Shown here: piece after piece, positions 35,161 through 46,967 of the stretch
Layout of the letters: each line of letters opens with the position of its first letter
Position numbering within the stretch: the stretch's first letter is position 1
Assembly (NCBI GenBank): GCA_018350325.1
Contig: JAEVLN010000049.1
Span: 124,001-188,000, forward strand
Direction of reading: 5' to 3'
Length of the DNA: 64,000 bases
From: Globodera rostochiensis
Lineage: Eukaryota > Nematoda > Chromadorea > Rhabditida > Heteroderidae
Program-made: the position numbers and the translations under genes
Notes under the pieces: model-generated
What the model was told of the DNA's origin: nothing
Database searches by the model: none
What the model saw: only the letters and a program-made list of their open reading frames with translations

Positions 35161-35208
35161 AAGTTATGAGCTTGGGACTCCACGCTTCTCCTGTTCAAAT
35201 GTTGTATC

Positions 35209-35946
35209 TTAGTGATGTATTGGGTCGGGCCCAGCTCCCGCTACACGCTTCTCCTGTTCCAGTGTTGTATCTTGGTGATGTATTGGGTCGGGCCCAGCTC
35301 CCGCTACACGCTTCTCCTGTTCCAGTGTTGTATCTTGGTGATGTATTGGGTCGGGCCCAGCTCCCGCTACACGCTTCTCCTGTTCCAGTGTTGTTTCTTC
35401 GTGATGCCGCTGGGAGTGCATGCCGGTTTTTCGGCGAAAGTCTTGAGCAAATTTTTTAAGATATTCAGCAGGAGAATGTTTCGAATCATAGACTTTGGCA
35501 CTTCTCATTGCCATTGGAGGAGGTGGCGCCTGTAAAATTGTAAAATGTTTATTCCTTGTTCAACCTGTCGGTGGATACCATCCAATTGTTGTTTGGCAAT
35601 TGATTGGATTTCAAGTTTCTTCCATATACAGCTCCACCTCTTCGGGTTGCGTCAGCCCCTCCCAGACGAGACGACATCGCAAGTGCCACGGTCACAATTC
35701 GTCCGACCTTTCCAAAAATGCCGGTCGAATGGTTCTCCGGTTCTTCATCATCTTTATTTCAATTTAAGGTTAAGTATAATAATATTGAAATTACAATTTA
35801 GGTATTTATAATGAAATTTTAAATTTTAGTGTCATTAGGGGTCATAAACGTTTTTGTCTCGGGAACTGACCCTTTTTATTCGTAGCAAATGCGAGAGCGA
35901 GAACAACGCTTATAACAAACAGGCAAAGCATTGTGTTCGTGGCCAT
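35209..35946 (-). CDS. CLE: CLE peptide-mimic effector, copy 1 (three CLE motifs)
   Basis: Three exons, 189 aa: 35871-35946 (signal peptide), 35579-35751, 35209-35529. CLE effectors of cyst nematodes are secreted into roots and mimic plant CLAVATA3/ESR peptides perceived by receptor kinases. Starts MATNTMLCLFVISVVLALAF. The variable domain holds STGIFGKVGRIVTVALAMSS and MRSAKVYDSKHSPAEYLKKF. The C-terminus is a 21-aa repeat TTLEQEKRVAGAGPDPIHHQD; all three 12-aa peptides are RVAGAGPDPIHH, preceded by Lys-Arg-type processing sites. The stop is a TAA where other repeats have CAA. Beyond it lies a partial fourth repeat (TTFEQEKRG). The promoter is cut off at about 35975 by GA-rich repeats, so expression is doubtful. 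Confidence 0.88.
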
Positions 35947-35975
35947 ATTTACTTTATTGAGGAAGCTTTAATTGG

Positions 35976-36240
35976 GACTTTGGAAAGGGATGGAAGAAAG
36001 GAGGAATAGAAAGGAGGAACGAAAGGGATGGAAAGAAATGAAGAAAAGAAAGGAGGAAAAGAAAAGAGGAAAAGAAGGGAGGAACGGAAGAGATGCTCAG
36101 AAAGGAAGAAAAAAAGGAGAAGGGATGGAACGAAAGGAGGAATATAAAGGAGAAACGAAAGGGATGGAAAGAAATAAGGAAAAGAAAAGAGGAAAAGAAG
36201 GGAGGAACGGGGAACAGAAGGTAAGAAAGGAGGAGAGGGT
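35976..36240. repeat. GA-rich low-complexity block replacing the CLE copy 1 promoter
   Basis: Iterated GGAAAGAAATGAAGAAAAG, GAGGAAAAGAAGGGAGGAAC and GGATGGAAAG. It begins exactly where CLE copy 1 stops matching the upstream DNA of copies 2-7 (after GGGACTTTGGAAA). Confidence 0.85.
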
Positions 36241-36246
36241 GATGAG

Positions 36247-36435
36247 CAGGGATGTGTATCGTATCGTATCGTAATCGTAAATATCGTAATTTAGAGAAAT
36301 ATCGTATCGTATCATATTTTCACTAAAAACCACGCGTATCGTAATTTTTGACCTGAAAAAGTGCACCCCTAAGAATGGAATCTTTGAGCAAAAGCTTGAG
36401 TATCGTATTTTGAGGAGACGATATCAACATCCCTG
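36247..36435. mobile_element. 189-bp hAT-like MITE (CAGGGATG ends)
   Basis: Ends CAGGGATGT and ACATCCCTG. Flanking 8-mers GTGATGAG (36239-36246) and GTGAGGAG (36436-36443) match at 7 of 8. The interior iterates GTATCGTATCGTAA. A related end and interior occur near 6720-6825. Confidence 0.75.
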
Positions 36436-36741
36436 GTGAGGAGTAAGGCTGCTGGCGGCCCTCAAAGTGGTTCGCGCACAAAAAATCACACGAAATGATT
36501 GTTTGTGTTTCATTTTTTGTTGTTCTGTTTGTTTTTGCTTAAATATTGGGTTAAAAAATTACTTTTTTTTAGAATTATTGATTGGCTTTTAATTTTTAGG
36601 ACACTCAATTAAAATCCTTTTAACCAGACTCAATCGGCCAGACTCAAACGGCCGCTACCGGTTTGGTCCGTACGCCATTGATTCAAATCAATTTAATGAA
36701 CGGCTCAACAAAATCCCAACAGAAATCAATTGATGCCAAAT

Positions 36742-39700
36742 TTAAATCCAAATGGAATCCTCTTTAATATTATATTGTTCTGTTCCATTGCTCGGTTCCA
36801 TACATCGCTTTTCCGGAACGCAGATTATATTCGGAGGATTGGACAGCGTGACATCGTTGTGCTCGACCTACAAATTTAATTATTCAAATTTTGGCATTTT
36901 GTTTTCTTTTTGAAATATTTGAAAAATATTCTTACTGTAATGTATTGGACTGCCCATTCTGGGAGCCCGTTCGTGTAAGTGCACGTCGTGCTGCTGTCGT
37001 TGTTCCACGTCAACGTCACATTGAAGAAGCCTTTGTCCATGACACCGATTTTCAACTCCTTCAATTCCTTGTCCAGCTTTCCATTAGTACAATTTCGTTC
37101 ATTGGTAGAGTTATTGATGAGCGGCTATAAATTTTAAGTTTTTAATTGTAAGAAATTTCTGAAGAAATCCAATAAAAGTATAAAACCTTCGAACTGTTGA
37201 AATAGAGCGAAGCCGAATTAAGCATCACTTTCATCACCGTCTTTCCAACTTAAAAAGAAATTATCAAAATTACATTTTCTTTAGATTAATGAATAAAATG
37301 GGCTTAGAAATATCCAAAAAGTGCAAATTTGTATTGGAAACCCCGAGAGTTTAGTTGTTTTAATCCGGATCATTAACCGATCTTGCGCACAAGATCTTTA
37401 TCAGATCGAATCTGATTGCTGATCACATTTAATTTGGTTCAGGTTCTCAGATCAACATTGATCAATCGGATCAGATCATTTCACCCACCTTTTTCATTAA
37501 ATTCCAGCGCCTGGTGGAAGAGGTTAATGGCCACACTGGAGTTGTCATTCAAATCTCCCGTGATCGCCAATTTCACAGTGATCAGATCGCCGGCCTGCAC
37601 CAAGTCATTTGTGTCATTGATTTGCATGAAATTTCTTTGCTCGGAAGTTGGTGGATGCATTATGTTCATCGCATGCACTTGCACATCGTTTTCAAACTAA
37701 ACAAAAAAATTTGATTGCAATCAGCTACCATAATAAAGCCGTAAGTGTGGGCATTTCACCGCCGGCGGACAATTCGTCCCGGACAATTCAACGCCGGCGG
37801 ACAATTCGTCTCCGGACATTTTAGGACAATTCGTCTCAGGACAATTCACCGCCGGCGGACAATTCGTCTCCGGACAATTCAGCACCGAAATGAAATGAAA
37901 AGTCTTTGAATTTCGTGTGCTGCCCTTTTTGGACAGTAAGCAAAACTTAGACAAACAAAAATTTACTCGGATATAATCAACGGCCCACGGCGGATAGAAA
38001 GTGCCATTGCTTTCTGGATAAGGGCATAAATGTGTTAATTTGACTTCTTTAATATGAATTTTAAAATTGTCGTTCAAAGCCGTGATGTCCATGTCGAATT
38101 TTTGGCCATATTTGTTCAGTCGGCCATCAACGATTCCAGTAAGGTTTTTGACCTCTGCTATGCCAGTGTCTTCCTTGACCTGAAAAAATAAAATTCAAAA
38201 ATAGTGTCCAAGTTCCGTTTTGTGGCAAATTGTTTGTTGACGAAGCGGTTGGACATTTGAAATTAAAAGCAGCGCCCACGGGGAAATTAAATTAACGCAT
38301 TTTGTGAAGAAAATTTCAAACATTTTACACTTCATTTTTTTTTCTTCAATTTTTTAACAGAAAGGGTAAAATACGCCTTTTCTCCTGGCAAATGCGTAAG
38401 TTTGAAGTCGAGAAAAAGGTGTTTTTGAGGGGATCCGGGGGGCGAAGACTCCTATTCTAACTAACGTTCATTTCGACTATTCCGAACTCCGAACCCAAAT
38501 TCAAACAATTCTAAATTTCTAAAAATCAATTTTGGGTTCAAAATAGCCAAAAAGCACAAAATTACAACAAAAGCCAAGTAATGATCGAATTCATGCTTTT
38601 TGAAGATTTTGAGCCCAAAATTGATTTTGAAAATTTATCTGGCCGCCACATTATTTGGAAGTTGCGTCTGAATGTCAAACAGATTTGGGCTTTGGTTGCA
38701 TTATCTTGGGTGTGAAGATCTGATCACCGCACCGAAAGTGGTTGGGGTTCAATTCACGCCCGGGGCGATACCATTTTGCAGATTTCTTATTAATAAATGC
38801 CCACTATTTTGGGGTTAATTGACCTTACCGGGTCCGCACTAAGAACGGAGGAGCAATAGAGGGTGCATTTGTATCCATCGAAGTGAAAGAACATTCCCAG
38901 CACAACACCACCAACTAAATGTAGCTTGCTCTTAGATTGTAAAATTTTGAAATTAATTTTTTTGCTACGATATTTTTTTTTGCGCATTTTTAAATGCGAT
39001 TTAATCTTTAAGGTAAAATGTAAAAAGCAGAATTAACGGGTAATTTGTTAGTGGGATGAAGAATAAACCAGCCGAGCTGAGTAATTGCACTATGCTTGTG
39101 CCTCAGATCAGGATCAGATTACGGGTTTTTCTGATCAGATGAGGTTTGATCAAATCAGGATCAGATTACAGGTTCTCTGATCAGATGAGGTTTGATCAAA
39201 TCAGGATCAGATTACAGGTTCTCTGATCAGATGAGGTTTGATCAAATCAAGATCAGATTACAGGTTCTCTGATCAGATGTGGGTTTGATCAAATCAAGAT
39301 CAGATTACAGGTTCTCTGATCAGATGTGGGTTTGATCAAATCAGGATCAGATTACAGGTTCTCTGATCAGATGAGGTTTGATCAAATCAAGATAGATTAC
39401 AGGTTCTTTAATCAGATGAGGTTTGATTAAATCAAGATCAGATTACGGGTTTTTCTGATCAGATGAGGTTTGATCAAATCAGGATCAGATTACAAGTTCT
39501 CTGATCAGATGAGGTTTGATCAAATCAAGATCAGATTTCGGGGTTTTCTGATCAGATGAGGTTTGATCAAATCAGGATCAGATTACGGGTTCTCTGATCA
39601 GATGAGGTTTGATCAAATCAAGATCAGATTACGGGTTCTCTGATCAGATGAGGTTTGATCAAATCAAGATCAGATTACGGGTTTTTCTGATCAGATGAGG

Positions 39701-42700
39701 TTTGATCAAATCAAGATCAGATTACGTGTTTTTCTGATCAGATGAGGTTTGATCAAATCAGGATCAGATTACAAGTTCTCTGATCAGATGAGGTTTGATC
39801 AAATCAAGATCAGATTTCGGGTTTTTCTGATCAGATGAGGTTTGATCAAATCAGGATCAGATTACGGGTTCTCTGATCAGATGAGGTTTGATCAAATCAG
39901 GATCAGATTACGGGTTCTCTGATCAGATGAGGTTTGATCAAATCAAGATCAGATTACGTGTTTTTCTGATCAGATGAGGTTTGATCAAATCAGGATCAGA
40001 TTACAAGTTCTCTGATCAGATGAGGTTTGATCAAATCAAGATCAGATTTCGGGTTTTTCTGATCAGATGAGGTTTGATCAAATCAGGATCAGATTACGGG
40101 TTCTCTGATCAGATGAGGTTTGATCAAATCAAGATCAGATTACGGGTTCTCTGATCAGATACCAAACAAATAAAACCACCGACTTTCATTGTTCCCTCTC
40201 AACGCGTCGTGCATCAAAAGAATGCTTAAATTTTTGGTTTTATCTTGCGTGTTCAACTTCAGTTGAATTGTGTCGTTGTAATCGAGCGGCCTTTTTAATT
40301 GTATTGAAAAGTTATAGGTGCGCTGCTGCTATAATAGAGGGATTTATTGTCACTTTAAATTCAAATTGAATATTTTTTTTCACTTCTGGCGGCGGTTCAA
40401 CTTCGGGCCTTCCCAACAAAGTGATGTTTCCCTCAACCTAAATAAATGTTGCCTTTAGCAATGTGCCATCATTTTTTGAATAATTTTATTTGGCATTTAC
40501 CCGCACAAAATTTGTGGCCCAAATGGGCATAGTTGCATTTTTATGAAAATAAAAGTTGCCCAGTATGATCTTGTATTGATATGATTTGAGCATGACAAGG
40601 GTAAATTCGTAGGCCTTTTGGGCTTCCAATTTTGCCTCTCCCATCAATATAGGGACTGGGCCTGTCTTAATTAACAAAAAAAAAATCAAATAATAATGTT
40701 ATTATATTTAAACAATAAAAAGGAAGCACTCTAGACGGCCGCCATATTTGATCCTTCTCCGGTTGCACCCTCAGCGTTAGTACTTCTGCACCGACTAAAA
40801 AGAGTGGTGGCCATGAAAATTGTTCAAAAAATTAGGCACTGAATACAAACAATCGGGCACCAGGGGTGGGTTGAAATATTTCAATTTCGAGGTTTTGTTT
40901 TGTTTCGATTTCGAAACCCGAAATAAAAAAAAATTTCGATTTCGAAATTATTCTTTCACCCCACCCCTGTCGGGCCAACATTCTCGAGTATCTCAAAGCC
41001 GGCATTTTTGAGTAGCCCTAAGCCGGCATTTTCGAGTAGCCCTAAGCCGGCATTCTCGAGTATCCAAAGCCGGCATTTTCGAGTATCCCAAAGCCGGCAT
41101 TTTTAAGTAGCCTTAAGTTGGCATTCTCGAGTATCCCAAAGCTGGCATTCTCGATCATCCCCTAATTGGCATACTCGAATCCTCCGATTTGTGCAAATCG
41201 ATTCGGTTGTGCAAAAGAGATATGTTGAAGTCATTGTCGTTTTGACCAAGTTTGACTCGAAAGATCACATTTGTATCTGGTTGAACGATGGAAATGCGTT
41301 CCCAGTATGGAAGTTTTTGTTCCTGTGGCTTCTAAACGATTATTTAAATTATCAGAAAATTTGCATAATTTTAATTTAAAAAGAATTAACATTGTTAAAT
41401 GCTTGAACTTACATAATTTTGCTGACCCAACATATGAAATGGCATTACGAGCGGATCAGTCAGTAGCAAAAATTGACCGCTCAGCTTAAATGTTCATAAT
41501 AATACACCAAAAATTAATGATTTCTGAATTTCTCGGATTTTTTTAATTGTCTGCCCCATCAGTTCCGATCACTGTGATATAGATAATCAACATAATAATC
41601 TGGTATGATCTAATCTAATTGCTGAGATCAGAACAGAAGCACTGATCAGTTCCATGTTTCTTGGTGAGGGTTGGCGGTTTTAGCAACAACAAAAAAACCG
41701 AGAAATTTTGGCTTCCGTTTGCTTAAACATAATCGTTTGGGTTCGCTTTAGAAAGAATGTTTTTGAAAATGAGAATTTGGCGTGAGTCTTGAAACGAAAT
41801 AGGGATAAAACGGGAAATTTAATCGCCAATCCGATTCTTGATCATTAAAAACAAAAATTGGTCGGATCGGGATTTATGGTAAAAATTCAGACCGGGATCG
41901 AAATTACAAAAATCGGGAAATCCCGACCGATCCCGGCCGAGATCCCGATCTCGTCCAACTCTATTAAAAACTGACCCAAAGTGACTTCATGTCATTGAAT
42001 GGCAATCCGTTCGTCCATTTTGCCGGGAAAAATTCTTTGCCACCCAAAAGCTTTTTGTTCATTACGATGCCGTAGCTGTACTCGGTCAGTGCAATGATGA
42101 AGTCGGCGTGACGAGTGCCATTTCCTTCCGGCAAATTCGCATTTTCAATGGACACCGGCTTAAATGGCTTAAAAATCCAAAATTTGATCAAAATTTGTTT
42201 CAATCTTTGTTTTACCCATTTCATTTGTATGGTTGCATTTTGCCCAGTCGACATTTTGAATTTCATCAGTACGTTTCTGTCTAAAATGTCAAAATGTAAC
42301 GTTCACAAATCATTGGAATGGACAAAACGTCGACATAGCCATACCGGGGGGGGGGGGAAATTTGGAGATTCGGCCATTTTTTGCATTTTACCGAGTCGAC
42401 GTTTTGTCGCATTTCTTCTACGTATGTCCATTTGTTTTTTATGCTGAGTCAACGTTTTTTGGCACCGTAATTACTTACACTCATTCAGAATGGCAAATGT
42501 AATGCTATTATCGAGAGCATTTCCGTCGATTAGCATTTGGATCCGGATCAGATGGTTAGCTTTCAGTCTGTTGTTCAATGGCACTTCCTTGGTTGTGTTA
42601 ACGATGCATTTTGCTTTTGGTCCTCCGATTCCGGTTGATGGCTCTTCCGGGTCATTTGGCTCTCCATCGGTCGGGCGAATGAACTTTTTTTGGTTAACAA

Positions 42701-43833
42701 AATCATCATCTGATCAAGCTTAATCAAACTGTTACCCAAGCTTCCATGGAACAGCTGCAGGAACGGTTGATGAACAGCTTCACTTCGTGGTCCATCCACG
42801 GCAGCATGTCCAGGCCCAATGTCCAAAATCCGACGAAATCCTTCAGATGCGCACCATTTGGGGCCAATTGCATGTACTGCTCGGCCTTTACGACATCAAG
42901 ATCTATGCGTTGTCCTAAAAAACAAAAATAAATCAAAAATCATTTTTTAAATTTACCTTCGACCGTCACATAGGCGGAAAATTCATTTTCATTGCCAAAA
43001 TGGATGATAAATTGGCGATGAGCATCCGGGATTTCAAAACTAAATGCAATGTTTGCGATTAGAACAAATTCGGCCGTAAATCCCGGGGGAGGGTACTGTA
43101 TAGGGTTGGCTACCCCCAAATGGCACATTTTTGTTAGAATAAAATCTCGACAATACTTTACAAGCTCTACCGTATATCCGGGAAAAAGGGGATACTGTAC
43201 AGGGTTGGCGATACCCCAAGCACACCTTTGTTCTTCTTCTTCAAGAAGCGATGTGCTCAGCTTGATGATGTTTTTGCCATTCGATTTCTCAGTGTTGACT
43301 TTGATGCCGTGCCATGAAACGTTTAAGCCCGCGCAGTACTTGCCCAAAGAATTCTGTAAATTCTTTGAAAATTCCAAATTTATCCAAGGCTCCAAACTCT
43401 GTACATTGACGGCGTTGTCCACGTTGAACAGCTCGGAGTTCACTGACATGCCATTCAGGCTGTGCGCGTTGTCCAATGTCCGGGTTGCCAACGAGCCGGG
43501 ATAGCAGATGATCAGGCTAATCAATTTTTTAGATTTTCGAGTTTTTAGGAAATTTCATCGAACCCATCGTCACATTTTCCGCCCGTTCGTGGGAGACGAA
43601 ATTCGATTCCGAACGTCTTCGATTCTTCGTAGGGGAAGCATTGGTCCAGCAGAGCGACGGGGATCGTCGAAATGTTCTTGCCAAGCCCGGTCAGTCGAGT
43701 CCTAATTAAAAATTATGAAATTTTTTTAAATCAACAAAAACCCTTACGGGGTTGTTTCTTCTTGCGCTTGCGCTGCATGGACAAGCATCCAAAAGCAGAA
43801 AATAATCATAGCAAAATTTGTTTTAGCAATCAT
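36742..43833 (-). CDS. Secreted protein with four or five tandem galectin-like modules
   Basis: Twenty exons, 926 aa, all phases consistent: 43748-43833, 43564-43701, 43226-43516, 42957-43039, 42736-42914, 42479-42683, 42216-42280, 41976-42167, 41413-41484, 41175-41331, 40730-40794, 40501-40665, 40384-40437, 40184-40328, 38829-38914, 37967-38179, 37489-37696, 37187-37248, 36936-37124, 36742-36867 (TAA). Signal peptide MIAKTNFAMIIFCFWMLVHA. Modules repeat a galectin layout: an opening strand pair (DLVQAGDLITVKLAITGD, SVAINLFHQALEFN; also RISIVQPDTNVIFRVKLG; YNDTIQLKLNTQD) and a closing strand (FKIHIKEVKL, PPWAVDYIRF; GLPEWAVQYITVEHNDVTL; FVRVEGNITLLGRP). Canonical sugar-binding HxNPR is absent (ALEFNEK), so lactose binding is doubtful. 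Many N-glycosylation sites. I know no described effector of this shape. Intron 14 holds a satellite. A paralogue starts at the right edge. Confidence 0.65.
37740..37882. repeat. GGACAATTCGTCTCC short array in a galectin-gene intron
   Basis: About seven iterations of CCGGCGGACAATTCG and CTCCGGACAATTC between exons 16 and 17. Same style as the ATTTCGCCC arrays elsewhere. Confidence 0.75.
38400..38640. repeat. Foldback-family piece in a galectin-gene intron
   Basis: GGTGTTTTTGAGGGGATCCG and TCATTTCGACTATTCCGAAC match the foldback family. Inverted TCAATTTTGGGTTCAAAAT and ATTTTGAGCCCAAAATTGAT lie at either side. Within intron 15. Confidence 0.55.
39100..40163. repeat. About 46-bp satellite, roughly 22 copies, inside galectin-gene intron 14
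   Basis: Unit: TCTGATCAGATGAGGTTTGA then TCAAATCAAGATCAGATTAC and GGGTTC. It is dense in the palindrome TGATCA. Copies vary at GGTTTTT/GGTTCTC and AGGATCAG/AAGATCAG. Higher-order blocks of about three units repeat between 39430 and 40140. It is bounded by exons 40184-40328 and 38829-38914. Confidence 0.92.
40975..41175. repeat. About 30-bp tandem repeat (AAGCCGGCATTCTCGAGTA)
   Basis: Seven imperfect units AGCCGGCATTTTCGAGTAGCC in intron 10 of the galectin-like gene, starting at its donor site. Confidence 0.85.
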
Positions 43834-45880
43834 TTTGCTAAATGAATGTTTGAGTTTTTGAGTAAACGAATTAAATTCTCATATTAAATTCCTTTGGAAT
43901 TTTTATATTTAAATAAAAATGAATCGCTAAACGACTAAATCGAAGTGCTCAATCCGTCCAAATGGCGCATTGGATGAATGAATGAACGAATGAATAGATG
44001 ATAGTGTGGGGCAAATATAATTCCGATGGAAATTCACTTTTTATGAAATTGTTCACAGATTTATGGTAATTGGAATCACAAAAACGATATGATCCCCCCC
44101 CCCCACCGATGGCCAATTGAGCGAGATGATCGATGATTCATTCAACAATATTTATTATATTTATTTTAAATTATTTTATAAATAAGTGTAAATAAAAGTT
44201 ACGGTATTGTGAATTTATTACTGTAACTACTCATCAATCAATGACGATAAAGATGCCTTTTTAAAATTTTGGTGTTCGGAAATTGAAATAAAATTTGTTG
44301 GTTTTTTTAATTAGAAAAAAATAATTCAGTTTTTAAAAGAGATTAATCATCAAAAATGCGGCCCAAAGTTGAAAAGTTGGGGACTTTAAGACACCTTAAA
44401 TCGGGAATGTTCGTAAACCGGAGTCTAGGTTAATAAATAAATGTTATTGCAATAGGGTTGGCACCCCGACGTGGGGGTTGAGAATTTCTAACATTTTTGT
44501 TAAGAATTTTTTAATGGCACCCCGACGTCGGGGTTGAGAATTGCGGGGTCAAGGTTTTTCGGCGGTGGGACTGTCGGGGTCGGGGTTACCCTAATCGATC
44601 GGGTCAGGGATCGTAGCTTTTTTTAAAAATTCTTTAAAATTTTAGCAAATTTTTTTTATTGATTTTACAAAAATCGGCAATCTTTGTTAAGAAAATTGAA
44701 GCAAAATTCAGAAGTTTTCAAAAATTCTTGTTTTTTGCGCCTTTTAATTAAAAATATTTTAAAATTATTAAAAAATGTTCCTTTATAGGAGAGCGAATCA
44801 GAACCTCGATAAAAAGACTCGGTGATGCCATCTTTAGGGGTGTATGTTAACCCCGACCCCGACTCGGGGTTAGGATTCGGGGTTTGCGGGGTTGGAGTGT
44901 CGGGGTGTGCGGGGAAACCCCTGAAAAATGGCCAAATTTGCGAGGACGGGGTCGGGGTGCCAACCCTTTTACAAAAGTTTAGTTTGTTTTGACTTAACAA
45001 TAGCTTTTAAAAGCTTAAAGCTTTCATACGGATAGTGTCCGGATGTTTGGTTTCCGGATATTTTTGGGGTCCGGTTTGGTTCTGGTTTTGGGGTCCGGTT
45101 TCATTTCCGGATATTTTTGGGTCCGGCAACGCTTTGCGCGGTTTACTCATTCGAAGCCGGTTCCAGAATTAACCGATTTCCAAAATTAACCGTAACATAG
45201 AGATATAGAAAAAACGAACTTTCTTTCTCAACCCATAAGGTAGCAAAAATCCACCCCCAAAGATCGTCATTTTCCTTAAAATTTTTGTATTTATATTTGT
45301 TTTTAAATTTTAAAAACATGTCAAAAATAATACATTTACAATTGTGGGAGCAAAATTAATAAAGATTGACGAAATTTGAATGGTTTTACGCATAAAATGA
45401 CCGGATTTGGTCAGTTTTTGCAGATTTTTTAAATCAATATTTCGGCTTTTTTCGGGGTTTTGGTCAATATTTTGGGGTTTTTTGAAACAACCCGTACTTT
45501 TCGGGGTTTGCGGTTTTGGAGTGTCGGGTTGAGATCGGGGAAAACCCTGAAAAATGGCCAAATTTGTGGGGAAGGGGTCGGGGTGCCAACCCTTTTACAA
45601 AAGTTTAGTTTTCTCAAAATTTTTATTTTGATTTGGCTATCCCATTTGCAATAAGTAGGGATAGGAGTTCCATGTTTTTTTTGTAAATAGGTTATCATGC
45701 GAGAGCCCAAAAATTCGAAAACTTTTAATTAGATCGACTTTTTTAGTCCATATAAATCAGTATAACAGGAAACCGGTACCCCCGGTTTCCGGTTGTAAAA
45801 ACAAAAAAAACATCCCTAATAATGGGATTTTTATTGAAGTTTATTAAGCAATTAAAAATTATATTAAGAATCCGCTTTTT
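43834..45880. other. Intergenic, upstream of the galectin-like gene
   Basis: No gene seen. 44458-44963 is an approximately 500-bp element with inverted ends GGGTTGGCACCCCGAC and GTCGGGGTGCCAACCC and no clear target duplication. 45040-45130 repeats TCCGGATATTTTTGGGGTCC. From about 45500 on, the DNA matches the CLE unit flank. Confidence 0.5.
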
Positions 45881-46084
45881 CCATCCGCAGATAGCCCAGC
45901 TACAGCTAGATATCTGCAGATTTTAATCTTTAGATTGTGAAATTAAATGGATAGAGCTACGCATAGCGATTATATTGCTAGTTCGGAATACGGATACCTT
46001 AGCCATAGCATTATGAATAGGCATTTATCTGTTGCTAGCAATTTATCTATAGTCTAAAATATTTTAGCATTGTGAATAAGAGCA

Positions 46085-46888
46085 TCAGTGATGTATTGGG
46101 TCGGGCCCAGCTGGCGCTCCACGCTTCTCCTGTTCAAATTTTGTATCTTGGTGATGTATTGGGTCGGGCCCAGCTCCCGCTACACGCTTCTCCTGTTCCA
46201 GTGTTGTATCTTGGTGATGTATTGGGTCGGGCCCAGCTGGCGCTCCACGCTTCTCCTGTTCAAATGTTGTATCTTGGTGATGTATTGGGTCGGGCCCAGC
46301 TGGCGCTCCACGCTTCTCCTGTTCCAGTGTTGTTTCTTCGTGATGCCGCTGGGAGTGCGTGCCGGTTTTTCGGCGAAAGTCTTGAGCAAATTTTTTAAGA
46401 TATTCAGCAGGAGAATGTTTCGAATCATAGACTTTGGCACTTCTCATTGCCATTGGAGGAGGTGGCGCCTGTAAAATTGTAAAATGTTTATTCCTTGTTA
46501 AACCTGTCGGTAGGTTACCATCCAATTGTTGTTTGGCAATTGATTGGATTTCAAGTTTCTTCCATATACAGCTCCACCTCCTCGGGTTGCGTTAGCCCCT
46601 CCCAGACGAGACGACATCGCAAGTGCCACGGTCACAACTCGTCCGACCTTTCCAAAAATGCCGGTCGAATGGTTCTCCGGTTCTTCATCATCTTTATGCC
46701 AATTTAAGGTTAAGTATAATAATATAGCAAATTACAATTTAGGTCTTTGTAATGAAATTTTAAATTTTAGTGTTAGTAGGGGGCCATAAACGTTTTTGTC
46801 TCGGGAACTGACCCTTTTTATTCGTAGCAAATGCGAGAGCGAGAACAACGCTCAAAATTAGCAGGCAAAGCATTGCGTTCTTGGCCAT
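46085..46888 (-). CDS. CLE: CLE peptide-mimic effector, copy 2 (four CLE motifs)
   Basis: Three exons, 210 aa: 46813-46888, 46519-46691, 46085-46468; introns 121 and 50 bp. The signal peptide begins MAKNAMLCLLILSVVLALAF, then TNKKDDEEPEN. Variable domain as in copy 1 with GRVVTVALAMSSRLGGANAT and RGGGAVYGRN. In order the CLE peptides are RGAPAGPDPIHH, RGAPAGPDPIHH, RVAGAGPDPIHH, RGAPAGPDPIHH, each after EQEK. The stop TGA follows the last His-His directly, as in mature plant CLE peptides. A TATA box lies 72 bp upstream of the start. Expected to be secreted by the nematode dorsal gland and processed in the plant (family knowledge). Confidence 0.92.
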
Positions 46889-46959
46889 ATTTACTTTATT
46901 GAGGAAGCTTTTATTGGGATTTTGGAAATTATGATGGGTTTTCTTACCCCAATGAGCAG

Positions 46960-46967
46960 TATTTATA
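46960..46967 (-). promoter_or_regulatory. TATA box of CLE copy 2
   Basis: TATAAATA on the minus strand, 72 bp upstream of the start, conserved at the same place in copies 2-7 (49605-49612, 53102-53109, 56477-56484, 59407-59414, 62336-62343) and absent from copy 1. No ATGCCA motif lies within about 500 bp, unlike the SPRYSEC promoters. Confidence 0.7.

Noticed and set aside
35972..36274. 100-codon Lys/Glu/Arg-rich frame
   Set aside because: Translation of the GA-rich simple repeat upstream of CLE copy 1.
38670..38780. tRNA-like stretch with GGGGTTCAATTCACGCCC
   Set aside because: It has a B-box-like piece, but I could not pair an acceptor stem or find a proper anticodon arm.
39100..40163. 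CRISPR-like array of regular 46-bp repeats
   Set aside because: Units are contiguous with no unique spacers, the DNA is eukaryotic, and it lies in an intron: a satellite.
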